A DNA stretch of 64,000 bases from Amycolatopsis lexingtonensis (lineage in GTDB: Bacteria; Actinomycetota; Actinomycetes; Mycobacteriales; Pseudonocardiaceae): assembly GCF_014873755.1 (NCBI RefSeq), contig NZ_JADBEG010000001.1, positions 1,924,501-1,988,500 of the forward strand, read 5' to 3'. This document shows positions 54,584 through 63,115 of this stretch, piece by piece (positions within the stretch are counted from its first letter, which is position 1; every line of letters begins with the position of its first letter). The position numbers and the translations under genes were made by a program. A model generated the notes under the pieces. It was not told where the DNA came from. It saw only the letters and a program-made list of their open reading frames with translations, and searched no databases.

Positions 54584-56800
54584 ATGCTCAGATCCAGACT
54601 GATGACCGTGGCGGTCGCCGTGCTCGCCACGGCAGCCACCCTGGTGGCCCCCCAGGCGGCGCACGCGGACGCGGCGGGCAAGGGCGGCGACTACGTCCCC
54701 TTCACCTCGTCGAAGATCGTCCTCGACACCCGCACCGGGGTGGGCGCCACGGCGGGTGTCCGTGGCGCGGCGAGCGTGACGACGTTCCAGGCACTCGGCG
54801 TGAACGGGATCCCGGCATCCGGGGTCAGCGGTCTCGTGCTGCGGGTCGCGGCGTTCACGCCGTCCGCCGAGAGCTACCTCAAGGTGTATCCGACCGGCAC
54901 CGCGCGGCCAGGTCCGGCGGCGCTCAACTTCCCGGCCACGCAGTCGCTTTCGAACTTCGCGTTCGTCCAGCCGGGCGCGAACGGGAAACTGGACGTCTAC
55001 AATAACGCTGGCACCACCCACGTCTACGTCGAGGTGCAGGGCTACTTCACCAGCGCGCCGAGCGGCACGTCCGGCGGTCTGGTACCGGTGACACAGGTCC
55101 GGGCGGTGGACACGACCAGGGGTACCGGCACGGACAAGGCCAAGATTCCCCCGAAGGGCACCATCACGGTGAATCTCACCGCCGGTGGTGTACCGGCGGA
55201 TGCCACGGCGATCCAGGCGCACGTCACCGTGCCCGAAACCACGGCTGCGGGATACCTCTCGGCCACGCCCGTCGGCAACGCGAAGGGCGTCGTTCTCGCC
55301 AACTACGGCAAGGGCATGGACACCTCGTCAGGCGGGGTGATCCAGCTGGGCACGGGCGGGCAGGTGACCTTCACCAACGGCGGTACCGCATCCATCGACC
55401 TCGTCATCGACACCATGGCGTACTTCACCAGGACGCCGAACGCCGGCGCCGGTTTCCGGCCGGCCGTCAACCGCCTCTTCGGCCAGTCGGTCGCCGCCGG
55501 TGCCACTGTCGACGTCGTTGTCGGCGGGACGAGCGGGATGCCCACCCGGGGTGTCGCCGGGGCCGCGTTGAGCTTCGAGGCCTACGGCCCCGCGCACGCC
55601 ACCTTGCACGCGTGGCCGTCCGGCACCGCCCAGCCCGCCACGGCGATCACCCAGCACCCGGCGAACGGCCACCAGCGGTCCTCGGCGATCATCAAACCCG
55701 GTACCGACGGCAAGATCAGGGTGCAGAACGAAAGCACGTCCGCGACGTTCATCTACGTCGATCAGGAGGGCTGGTTCGCCGACCCGCTCCCGACCCTCCC
55801 GGTCGCGCAGAACACCCCGGTCAGCGTCGTCCAGGCGGCCTCGGTGCCCGGGCAGGGCGCGGGGACCGTCGAGTACGCGTACGTCGACAACATCGGCCGG
55901 GTCGTGATCGGCCACCAGACGCAGCTGGACAACTTCTGCTGCGTCCAGTTCGCGCCGATCTCCGGAAACGAGGCGTTCACCGGCCAGCCGTCGCTGGTCG
56001 CGCGTCCGGATGGAACGGTCCAGGTGTCCGCGCAGTACGCCGACGGCGGCGATGTGTGGACGAGCGCGCAGACCGCCCCGAAGGCCGCCAGCTGGACGTC
56101 GTTCACCGACATCGGCGGCTCGACGGCCGCGCCCCCGGCGACCGTTCAGCTCAGTAGCGGCGTCACCACCCAGTTCGGCGTCGACGCGGACGGCAAACTG
56201 TGGACGTACGCGCAGACCGGCGCGGTTCCGTTCTGGCGCGACCTCGGCGGGGCGGGGCTGACCGGAACCCCCGTGTTGACCACGGTTCGCGACGGTGTTC
56301 AGCTGTTCCTCCGCACCACGACCGGCACCATCACGACGGCCACGTTCCGCACCGACGGGTCGCTGTCCGCCTGGACCGACCTCGGTGGTGACGGGACGGG
56401 CGTGCCCGCGGTCGTGCTCTACCCCGGATACCGGTTGCGGGTCTTCGCCCACGCCGCGGACGGCACGGTCGTGACCAAGCTGCAAGACACCTCGGGGACG
56501 TTTCCGCAGGCGTGGGAGCCGCTGGGAACGTTCGTATCCCCGGGGAACCCGGCGGCGATGCTCGACCCGGTGAGCGGCCTGACCGTCGTGCTCGCCCGCG
56601 CCGGGGACGGGATCATCTACAAGGCGGTGGAAACCGGGCAGGGCACGGGCGTGTTCAAGGACTGGACGTTCGCGCAGACGGAACAGCCCGCGCCGGCCGC
56701 GGGAACCGACCCGACGTTCGCGACGATCGACAACGGCAGCGGCCAGACGACGTTCTTCGTCTACCGCACGATCAACGGCACACCGGTCTTCGCCACCTGA
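54584..56800 (+). CDS. Secreted protein with three LDTR-type repeats and a beta-propeller
   Basis: A 738-aa secreted protein. A signal peptide (SRLMTVAVAVLATAATLVAP, then QAAHA) precedes three tandem repeats of about 115 residues (about 40-160, 165-285, 290-405). The first starts VPFTSSKIVLDTRTG, the second VPVTQVRAVDTTRG, and each ends VYVEVQGYF, IDTMAYF or IYVDQEGWF. The remaining part has blade-like blocks with WTSF, FWRDLGG, AWTDLGG and AWEPLGT, the pattern of PLL-like lectin beta-propellers. GAAAGG stands 6 bases before the ATG. A GTG at 54557, overlapping the RHS stop, is an alternative in-frame start. No enzyme motif is visible; a surface or binding role beside the RHS protein is likely. 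Confidence 0.75.
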   Translation: MLRSRLMTVAVAVLATAATLVAPQAAHADAAGKGGDYVPFTSSKIVLDTRTGVGATAGVRGAASVTTFQALGVNGIPASGVSGLVLRVAAFTPSAESYLKVYPTGTARPGPAALNFPATQSLSNFAFVQPGANGKLDVYNNAGTTHVYVEVQGYFTSAPSGTSGGLVPVTQVRAVDTTRGTGTDKAKIPPKGTITVNLTAGGVPADATAIQAHVTVPETTAAGYLSATPVGNAKGVVLANYGKGMDTSSGGVIQLGTGGQVTFTNGGTASIDLVIDTMAYFTRTPNAGAGFRPAVNRLFGQSVAAGATVDVVVGGTSGMPTRGVAGAALSFEAYGPAHATLHAWPSGTAQPATAITQHPANGHQRSSAIIKPGTDGKIRVQNESTSATFIYVDQEGWFADPLPTLPVAQNTPVSVVQAASVPGQGAGTVEYAYVDNIGRVVIGHQTQLDNFCCVQFAPISGNEAFTGQPSLVARPDGTVQVSAQYADGGDVWTSAQTAPKAASWTSFTDIGGSTAAPPATVQLSSGVTTQFGVDADGKLWTYAQTGAVPFWRDLGGAGLTGTPVLTTVRDGVQLFLRTTTGTITTATFRTDGSLSAWTDLGGDGTGVPAVVLYPGYRLRVFAHAADGTVVTKLQDTSGTFPQAWEPLGTFVSPGNPAAMLDPVSGLTVVLARAGDGIIYKAVETGQGTGVFKDWTFAQTEQPAPAAGTDPTFATIDNGSGQTTFFVYRTINGTPVFAT

Positions 56801-56843
56801 CCCACAACCCGAAGATCGTCCCATGAGGAAAGCCGCCCTCGCG

Positions 56844-56883
56844 GGACTCGTCGGCGGTGGCGCCCGCCACCGCCGACGAGTCC
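56844..56883. terminator. Hairpin terminator after the RHS/LDTR gene pair
   Basis: GGACTCGTCGGCGGTGGC (56844-56861) and its complement (56866-56883) form a perfect 18-bp stem with a 4-base loop, 43 bases after the stop. There is no T-run, as is common in actinobacteria. Confidence 0.8.
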
Positions 56884-57030
56884 GTGACATGAGGCCCGAC
56901 CTGCGGCAGCTGCCGTTCCTCGTGTGCGGTCGATGCGCGCCGTCGTGGGTTGGCGTCTCCGCCGGGCCCGCGAGCGTCTCAGCGGGTGTGCAGCCAGCGC
57001 TTCCGGCCATCCGGGTGATAGGAATGGCCG

Positions 57031-58353
57031 GTGACCGAACCGAACACCATCGAAGCCGCCGCGGCCGAGGCCGTCACGCTGACCAGCGAGCTCATCCGCA
57101 TCGACACGACCAACACCGGGGACCCCGACACGCTGGTCGGCGAGCGGGCGGCGGCCGAGTACGTCGCGGAGAAGCTGACCGACGCCGGCTACGAGATCAC
57201 CTACGTCGAGTCGGGCGGGAAGAACCGGCACAACGTGATCGTCCGGCTCGAAGGCGCGGACCGGTCCCGGGGTGGGCTGCTGATCCACGGGCACCTCGAC
57301 GCCGTCCCCGCGGACCCGTCGGAGTGGTCGGTCCACCCGTTCTCCGGCGCGATCCAGGACGACTACGTCTGGGGCCGCGGCGCGGTCGACATGAAGGACA
57401 TGTGCGGGATGGCGCTCGCGCTGGCCCGGCACTACAAGCTGAACGGCATCGTGCCGCCGCGCGACCTCGTCTTCGCCTTCCTCGCCGACGAGGAGGCCGG
57501 CGGGAAGTACGGCGCGCAGTGGCTGGTCGAGAACCGGCCCGAGCTGTTCGAGGGCGTCACCGAGGCGATCAGCGAGGTGGGCGGCTTCTCGATCACGCTC
57601 AAGGACGACGTCCGCGCGTACCTGATCGAGACGGCGGAGAAGGGCATCCGCTGGATGAAGCTGCGCGTGCGCGGCACCGCCGGGCACGGCTCCATGATCC
57701 ACCGCGACAACGCGGTCACCAAGCTCGCCGAGGCCGTCGCCAAGCTCGGCAACCACCGCTTCCCGCTGGTGCTCACCGACTCCGTGAAGGAGTTCCTCGC
57801 CGGCGTCACCGAGATCACCGGCTGGGACTTCCCGGAGGACGACCTCGAAGGCTCGGTCGCCAAGCTGGGCAACATCTCCCGGATGATCGGTGCGACCCTG
57901 CGCGACACCGCCAACCCGACCATGCTGACCGCCGGGTACAAGTCGAACGTCATCCCGTCGGTCGCCGAAGCCGCGGTCGACTGCCGGATCCTGCCCGGCC
58001 GGCTCGAAGCCTTCGACCGCGAGCTCGACGAGCTGCTCGGGCCGGACATCGAGAAGGAGTGGATGGAGCTCCCGCCGGTCGAGACGACGTTCGACGGCGC
58101 GCTCGTCGACGCGATGACCGCCGCCGTGCTGGCCGAGGACCCGGGCGCGAAGACGCTGCCGTACATGCTCTCCGGCGGCACCGACGCCAAGTCGTTCCAG
58201 CAGCTCGGCATCCGCAACTTCGGCTTCGCGCCGCTGAAGCTGCCCGCGGACCTCGACTTCTCGGCGCTCTTCCACGGCGTCGACGAGCGGGTCCCGGTCG
58301 AGGCCCTGAAGTTCGGCACCCGCGTGCTGGACCGGTTCCTGCGCACGTCCTGA
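57031..58353 (+). CDS. M20-family metallopeptidase
   Basis: A 440-aa zinc amidohydrolase/peptidase of the M20 (ArgE/DapE/CPG2) family. Metal-binding blocks in order are LIHGHLDAVP, WGRGAVDMKDM, FLADEEAGGKYGA and LSGGTDAKSF. The dimerisation domain lies between, with GTAGHGSMIHRDNA. It releases amino acids from acylated or peptidic substrates. The GTG start has AGGA 8 bases upstream. Its stop overlaps the ATG of the next hydrolase by 1 base. Confidence 0.92.
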   Translation: MTEPNTIEAAAAEAVTLTSELIRIDTTNTGDPDTLVGERAAAEYVAEKLTDAGYEITYVESGGKNRHNVIVRLEGADRSRGGLLIHGHLDAVPADPSEWSVHPFSGAIQDDYVWGRGAVDMKDMCGMALALARHYKLNGIVPPRDLVFAFLADEEAGGKYGAQWLVENRPELFEGVTEAISEVGGFSITLKDDVRAYLIETAEKGIRWMKLRVRGTAGHGSMIHRDNAVTKLAEAVAKLGNHRFPLVLTDSVKEFLAGVTEITGWDFPEDDLEGSVAKLGNISRMIGATLRDTANPTMLTAGYKSNVIPSVAEAAVDCRILPGRLEAFDRELDELLGPDIEKEWMELPPVETTFDGALVDAMTAAVLAEDPGAKTLPYMLSGGTDAKSFQQLGIRNFGFAPLKLPADLDFSALFHGVDERVPVEALKFGTRVLDRFLRTS

Positions 58354-59246
58354 TGACCGGTTTCGCGCTCGCCGACGGTACGTCCCTGCAGGTCATCCGC
58401 AGGGGCGACCCGGCCGCGCCGGTGACCGTGGTGTTCGTCCACGGCTACGCGCTCGACCAGCGCAGCTGGGGCCGGATCGCGCCGCTGGTCCCGGACGCGG
58501 CCGACGGACCGGTGGCCGTGCTGACCTACGACCAGCGCGGCCACGGCGGTTCGGGGCGGGCGCGGCGCGGCACCGCGACCATGGCGCAGCTCGGCGACGA
58601 CCTCGCCGAGCTTCTCGAGCGCGAAGTGCCGGAGGGCCGGGTGGTGCTCGTCGGCCACGACATGGGCGGCCTGGCGATCATGTCGCTGTCCCAGCGGCAC
58701 CCGCAGCTGTTCGCCGCGCGGGTGTCCGGCCTGGTGCTGCTGGCGACGTCGTCGGGGACGCTGGCCACCGAGGTGTCGGCGGCCTGGCCCAACGCGCTGG
58801 GGAAGCTGGCGCGCGACCTCGAAGCGGTGCTCGGCTCGAAGCTGTTCGGCGTCGTGCGCGAGCACACCAGCCGGGCGGTCAGCGCGGGTCTGCGCTGGTG
58901 GCTCTTCGGCGACGACCCGGACCCGGAGCTGGTCGAGCTGACCGTGAAGATGATCCGCGGCAACTGGCCGCACACCGTCTCGCTCTTCCGCCCGGCGCTG
59001 GACGCCTACGCGCGTGAGGCGGCGCTGGCGCAGGTGAGCGGCGTGCCGGTGACGGCGATCGTGGGGGAGCGGGACCGGATCGTGCGGGCCTCCGACGTCG
59101 AGCAGTGGGCCGGCGGGCTCGACGACGGGACCGCCGTGGTGCTGCCGGGCGTCGGGCACGTCGTCCCCCTGGAAGCGGCGCCGCAGGTGCTGCCACGGGT
59201 GGTCGCTTTGGTGAACGCCGGCTACCGACAAGACGAGAGTTCTTGA
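58353..59246 (+). CDS. Alpha/beta hydrolase with Asp in the nucleophile position
   Basis: A 297-aa alpha/beta-hydrolase-fold protein. The oxyanion region is VVFVHGYALDQRSW. The nucleophile elbow reads GHDMGG with D103, where relatives of this type carry GHSMGG. The catalytic His is in PGVGHVVPLE, and the third acid is plausibly in VGERDRIV. An Asp nucleophile is the mark of epoxide hydrolases and haloalkane dehalogenases, but the surrounding sequence looks like the ordinary esterase group, so the residue may mark a change of chemistry or loss of activity. It is coupled to the M20 peptidase gene. Confidence 0.83.
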   Translation: MTGFALADGTSLQVIRRGDPAAPVTVVFVHGYALDQRSWGRIAPLVPDAADGPVAVLTYDQRGHGGSGRARRGTATMAQLGDDLAELLEREVPEGRVVLVGHDMGGLAIMSLSQRHPQLFAARVSGLVLLATSSGTLATEVSAAWPNALGKLARDLEAVLGSKLFGVVREHTSRAVSAGLRWWLFGDDPDPELVELTVKMIRGNWPHTVSLFRPALDAYAREAALAQVSGVPVTAIVGERDRIVRASDVEQWAGGLDDGTAVVLPGVGHVVPLEAAPQVLPRVVALVNAGYRQDESS

Positions 59247-59271
59247 CAACTTCTCTGTTCGGCGCGAAGCT
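59243..59271 (+). promoter_or_regulatory. Leaderless promoter of the ArsR-type regulator
   Basis: TTGACA (59243-59248) and GAAGCT (59266-59271) are separated by 17 bases. Transcription would start at or next to the ATG at 59278. The imperfect repeat AGAGTT-n6-AACTTCT around the -35 may be the binding site of the regulator. Confidence 0.6.
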
Positions 59272-59277
59272 GAGCGC

Positions 59278-59877
59278 ATGTTTTCCGTGGCGGTGATCGA
59301 AGACCCGGCCGCGGCCGAGGTGTCGCTGGACCCGATCCGCGCGCGGCTGCTGGCCGAGCTGGCCGAACCCGCGTCCGCGACGATGCTCGCGGCGCGGGTG
59401 GACCTGCCGCGCCAGAAGGTCAACTACCACCTGCGGGCGCTGGAGGCGCACGGCCTGGTGGAGCTGGTCGAGGAGCGGCGCAAGGGCAACGTCACCGAGC
59501 GGATGATGCGGGCGACGGCCTCGTCCTACGTCATCTCGCCGGCCGCGCTTTCCGCCGTCCAGCCCGACCCCGCGCAGTCGCCGGACCGGCTCTCGGCCCG
59601 GTGGCTGCTCGCCGTGGCCGGCCGGCTGGTGCGCGACGTCGGCTTGCTCATCACCGGTGCGGCCAAGGCGAAGCAGCGGGTCGCGACCTTCGCGCTCGAC
59701 GGCGAAGTGCGGTTCGCCTCGCCCGCCGACCGGGCCGCGTTCGCCGAGGAGCTGACCACGGCGATCACCACCCTGGTGGGCAAGTACCACGACGAAGCGG
59801 CCGAGAAGGGCCGCGGCTACCGGGTGGTCGTCGCCGTGCACCCGAGCATCCCGGAGGAGACCGCCAGTGGGGCATGA
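59278..59877 (+). CDS. ArsR-type winged-helix regulator
   Basis: A 199-aa regulator. The N-terminal winged helix is LDPIRARLLAELAEPASATM and DLPRQKVNYHLRALEAHGLV with the wing VEERRKGNVTERMM. A C-terminal helical region follows. No metal-binding Cys cluster is seen, so it is of the non-metal ArsR kind. It overlaps the SRPBCC gene by 11 bases; such ArsR/SRPBCC pairs are common and the partner may bind the ligand. The ATG at 59278 fits a leaderless transcript. Confidence 0.87.
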   Translation: MFSVAVIEDPAAAEVSLDPIRARLLAELAEPASATMLAARVDLPRQKVNYHLRALEAHGLVELVEERRKGNVTERMMRATASSYVISPAALSAVQPDPAQSPDRLSARWLLAVAGRLVRDVGLLITGAAKAKQRVATFALDGEVRFASPADRAAFAEELTTAITTLVGKYHDEAAEKGRGYRVVVAVHPSIPEETASGA

Positions 59878-60589
59878 GTTCGAGGCGACCGACGTCGCCG
59901 AGGTCGATGCGACGCCGGAACAGGTGTGGGACGCCATCGCGACCGGGCCGGGCATCGACTCGTGGTTCATGGGCCGCAACGAGGTCGAGGGCGGCACCGG
60001 CGGCGTGGTCCGCGGTGCGTTCGGCGGGTACCAGCCGGAGTACCGGATCCGGGAGTGGGACCCGCTCGAAAAGCTCGTCTACGGCAGCGACCCGGCGCCG
60101 GACGGCCGCAAGATCGCCTACGAGTTCCTCATCGAGGGCCGCGACGGCGGCAGCTCGGTCATCCGCTGCGTCACCAGCGGCTTCCTGCCCGGCGACGACT
60201 GGGAAGACGAGTTCGAGGCGATGACCGCGGGCGGCGCGCTGTTCTTCCGCACGCTGGTCGAGTACGTCACGCACTTCGCCGGCCGCACCGCGGTCCCGGT
60301 GACGGTGTTCGGGCCGGTGGTGGGGGACTGGGACGAGGCCTGGGCACGGCTCGGGACGGCACTGGGGTTATCTGCACGGCCGGCGCTGGGCGACCGCGTC
60401 TCACTCGGCGGCGTCGTCTACGCGGCCAACGCGCAGACGGTGGGGATCCGGACGGCGGACGCGATGATCCGGTTCCTGCAGGGCTTCCACGGCCCGATGG
60501 TCGCGGCCCACCACATCTTCACGCCGGGCGCGGACGCGGCGACCGAGGAGAAGACCTGGAGCGAGTGGCTGAACCGCGTGCTCGGCTGA
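59867..60589 (+). CDS. SRPBCC (AHSA1-like) domain protein
   Basis: A 240-aa START/SRPBCC-fold protein. It begins EATDVAEVDATPEQVWDAIA and has the AHSA1-type blocks GPGIDSWFMGRNEVE, REWDPLEKLVYG and a long C-terminal helix. These proteins bind hydrophobic ligands in a central pocket. The GTG start overlaps the ArsR gene by 11 bases. The C-terminal third is longer than a minimal AHSA1 domain. Its ligand is unknown. Confidence 0.85.
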   Translation: MGHEFEATDVAEVDATPEQVWDAIATGPGIDSWFMGRNEVEGGTGGVVRGAFGGYQPEYRIREWDPLEKLVYGSDPAPDGRKIAYEFLIEGRDGGSSVIRCVTSGFLPGDDWEDEFEAMTAGGALFFRTLVEYVTHFAGRTAVPVTVFGPVVGDWDEAWARLGTALGLSARPALGDRVSLGGVVYAANAQTVGIRTADAMIRFLQGFHGPMVAAHHIFTPGADAATEEKTWSEWLNRVLG

Positions 60590-60614
60590 CAGTCGAGCCG
60601 CAGGGCCCGACCCC

Positions 60615-60703
60615 AAGCGCCCCAATGTGGCCTTCGGTGCGTCTGACGCACCGAAGGCGGCCTTGGGTGCGTCAGACGCAACCAAGGCCGCCTTGGGGCG
60701 CTT
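60615..60703. repeat. 89-bp intergenic palindromic element
   Basis: The arms AAGCGCCCCAA (60615-60625) and TTGGGGCGCTT (60693-60703) are perfect complements. Inside are two hairpin units built on TGCGTC/GACGCA, the first a 23-base palindrome (TTCGGTGCGTC, T, then its complement). The sequence is clearly related to the element inside the first megasynthase gene. It lies between the SRPBCC and DUF5703 genes, which are convergent, so a terminator role is possible. Confidence 0.85.
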
Positions 60704-60733
60704 GGCCCGGGCGAGGAACAAGTCGCAGTTCGG

Positions 60734-60958
60734 CTAGGTCGGCAGGGCGCCGGGCAGGCTCTGCGCCGTCTTCTTGCGGCGCAACCAGACCCTGCGCGTG
60801 CCGTCGGCGTAGAGCCGCACGGTGCGCAGTTCCCAGCCCGCGAACTCCGCGTGGATGGAGAGCTGGATCGCCGCCGCACGCCGGGACACGCCCGGGGGGA
60901 GGTGCAGGCGGCGATACTCCCAATCCCCTTCGACCACCGCCTCGCTGACCGTCGTCAT
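60734..60958 (-). CDS. DUF5703-family small protein
   Basis: A 74-aa protein with the DUF5703 pattern: YRRLHLPPGVSRRAAAIQLS, AEFAGWELRTVRLYADGTR and RVWLRRK. The family is found in actinobacteria and its function is unknown. The ATG overlaps the stop of the upstream lipoprotein gene by 4 bases (ATGA). Confidence 0.85.
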   Translation of the reverse strand: MTTVSEAVVEGDWEYRRLHLPPGVSRRAAAIQLSIHAEFAGWELRTVRLYADGTRRVWLRRKKTAQSLPGALPT

Positions 60959-61968
60959 GGCTGGATCACCTGGGTCCCTTCTCCGGCGGCCGAGCCGACG
61001 AGCACGCGGCCGCTGCTCTCCTCCACCCCGACCGAGTCCGGCTGGCGCACGGTGGGGAACCGGTACTTCTCGACGGGTTCGCCGCCGCGGACGTCGAACC
61101 CGACCACTTCGTTGCGTTCGGTGAGCGTCACCCAGGCCAGGCTCCGCTTCGCGTCGTAGGCGATCCCGTACGGCGCGCCGGGCACCGGGTAGCGCTGCCG
61201 CATGATCAGCGGCGAAGCCGAGAACGCGATCAGCGCACCGGCGCGCGCGTCGGTCACCAGCACGCGGCCGTAGGAGTCCGCCACGGCGTTCGCGGCGCCG
61301 TCGCCCGCGCGCAAGCCCTCGTTGACCTTCCCGGCCGCGACGTCGAGCGAGAACACCGCGGTCCGCAGTCGGTCCAGGACCACCACGCCCGTCCCGGTGT
61401 CCACGACGTCGTCGGCGCTGTAGAGCTGCCCGCCGATCGTCCGCGCCGGACCCGTCGCCGGCAGCACCTGGATGTCCTTCGCAGGCCCCATCGCCACCAG
61501 CCGGTCGGCGCCGTAGGCGATGCTCGACGCCGGGTTCCCGCCGGTCTTCGTCTCGGTCAGCTTCCGCTCCGGCAGCGCCAGCTCCTGCACCACGCCCGCA
61601 CCCGGCTCCGCGATCGACACCCGGCCCGGCGTCACGGTCAGCTTCTCCGCCTTGCCGTATAACGGCATATTCACCGGGGCGGACGCGAGCGCGTTCAGGT
61701 CGTACAGCCGCAGCGACGGCGGCTCGGAAAGCGCCACGACGAGGGTCGAGGTCTTCGCGTCGACGGCGAGAGCGGAAACCGCGCCGCCGGGCAGGACCTG
61801 CCCGGCGGGCTTCACGCTCACCGCGGGGGAGGCCGCCGGGCGCGCGGCCTGCGGATTCGCGACGATCTGCAGTTCGTCGCTGTTGTCCTTCGCCGACGAG
61901 CAGCCCGAGAGCACGAGGGCACCGGCGAGCGGGAGCGCGATCCACGACACGGCGGTGAGCCGACCCAC
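60955..61968 (-). CDS. Lipoprotein with a YncE-like beta-propeller
   Basis: A 337-aa exported lipoprotein. The GTG at 61968 gives a short signal (VGRLTAVSWIALPLAGALVL) ending in the lipobox LSGC, and GGAGG stands 7 bases before it; starts at 62013 and 62052 are open alternatives. The mature part has WD/YVTN-like repeats (VSALAVDAKTSTLVVAL, IAYGADRLVAMGP, APYGIAYDAKRSLAWVTL, DSVGVEESSGRVLVGSA), the pattern of a seven-bladed propeller. It should be anchored to the outer face of the membrane. Ligand unknown. It is coupled to the DUF5703 gene. Confidence 0.85.
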   Translation of the reverse strand: MGRLTAVSWIALPLAGALVLSGCSSAKDNSDELQIVANPQAARPAASPAVSVKPAGQVLPGGAVSALAVDAKTSTLVVALSEPPSLRLYDLNALASAPVNMPLYGKAEKLTVTPGRVSIAEPGAGVVQELALPERKLTETKTGGNPASSIAYGADRLVAMGPAKDIQVLPATGPARTIGGQLYSADDVVDTGTGVVVLDRLRTAVFSLDVAAGKVNEGLRAGDGAANAVADSYGRVLVTDARAGALIAFSASPLIMRQRYPVPGAPYGIAYDAKRSLAWVTLTERNEVVGFDVRGGEPVEKYRFPTVRQPDSVGVEESSGRVLVGSAAGEGTQVIQP

Positions 61969-62059
61969 GCTGTGGCCTCCGGATGTTCCTCGGTGGTTGG
62001 TCTTCACCAGCATGCTCCTCGATCCCCTTGCCGTCACGTCCGTGTCACCCAACAGACAC

Positions 62060-63028
62060 CTACCGCGGCCAGCGCTCGGGGTAGCCGACCTCGATCGCGC
62101 TGACGTCGTCGAGCGCGGACCGGATGGCGGGCGGCAGGGTGATGGCTTCGGCAGCCAGCGACCCGGTGAGCTGACCGGTGTCGCGCGCGCCGACGACGGG
62201 GGCGACGACGCCCGGGCGGTCGCGGACCCAGGCCAGCGCGACGGCCAGCGGCGAGGTGCCCAGCCCGTCGGCGGCGGTGGCGACCGCCTGCACGATCCGG
62301 GCGGCGCGGTCGGTGCGGTGGTGCTCGACGTAGCCGGCGTACGCGCTGTTCGCGCCGCGCGAGTCGGCGGGCGTGCCGGTGCGGTACTTGCCGGTCAGGA
62401 CGCCGCGGCCGAGCGGCGCCCAGGGCAGCAGCCCGATGCCGTGGTGCTCGGCGGCGGGGACGACTTCGCGGTCGACGCCGCGTTCGAGCAGCGAGTACTC
62501 GACCTGGGTGGAGACGATCGGGGCGACCGCCGCGGCACCGGCGGCGGCGGTGGCCAGCTGCCAGCCGGCGTAGTTCGAGACGCCGATGTAGCGGACCTTT
62601 CCGCTGGTCACGGCGTACTCGAGGGCGGACAGCGTCTCGGCGAGGGGTACGCAGCCGTCCCAGGCGTGCAGCTGCCAGAGGTCGATGTGGTCGGTGCCGA
62701 GCCGTTTCAGCGAGCCGTCGAGGGCGCCGAGCAGCGCGCCGCGGGAGGCGCCGCCGCCGAACGGGCCGTCGGTGCGCTTGGCGACCGCCTTCGTCGCGAG
62801 GACGACGTCTTCGCGGGGGACGAGGTCGCCGAGCAGCGAGCCGAGCACCCGCTCGCTCTCGCCTTCGCCGTAGATGTCGGCCGTGTCCACCAGGGTGCCG
62901 CCGGCGTCGACGAAGGCGACCAGCTGGCTGGCCGCTTCCTCCGCGTCGGTGTCGCCACCCCAGGTCATGGTGCCGAGCGCCATCCGCGAGACGCGCAGTC
63001 CCGAGCGGCCGAGCAGTCGCTTTTCCAC
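62060..63028 (-). CDS. Aldo/keto reductase
   Basis: A 322-aa NAD(P)H-dependent aldo/keto reductase. The tetrad is D and Y in DTADIYGEG, K in VVLATKAVAK and H in LWQLHAWD. SNYAGWQ and the C-terminal cofactor blocks PVVGARDTGQL are typical. The GTG at 63028 (VEKRLLGRSGLRVS) is chosen because the family starts there; the frame is open to 63070. It reduces a carbonyl substrate that cannot be named. It is divergent from the LLM oxidoreductase. Confidence 0.9.
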   Translation of the reverse strand: MEKRLLGRSGLRVSRMALGTMTWGGDTDAEEAASQLVAFVDAGGTLVDTADIYGEGESERVLGSLLGDLVPREDVVLATKAVAKRTDGPFGGGASRGALLGALDGSLKRLGTDHIDLWQLHAWDGCVPLAETLSALEYAVTSGKVRYIGVSNYAGWQLATAAAGAAAVAPIVSTQVEYSLLERGVDREVVPAAEHHGIGLLPWAPLGRGVLTGKYRTGTPADSRGANSAYAGYVEHHRTDRAARIVQAVATAADGLGTSPLAVALAWVRDRPGVVAPVVGARDTGQLTGSLAAEAITLPPAIRSALDDVSAIEVGYPERWPR

Positions 63029-63101
63029 GACCGCCGAGCCTAGTGGGCGGGCCCCGGCGAACCTGACCAAGGTGAGTCGTGTCGCGGCCGAGGGCCCCCG
63101 T

Positions 63102-63107
63102 TAGGGT
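63102..63107 (+). promoter_or_regulatory. -10 box of a leaderless promoter
   Basis: TAGGGT fits the TAnnnT consensus and ends 8 bases before the GTG of the oxidoreductase gene, with no ribosome site between. Confidence 0.5.
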
Positions 63108-63115
63108 TCGGCCCC

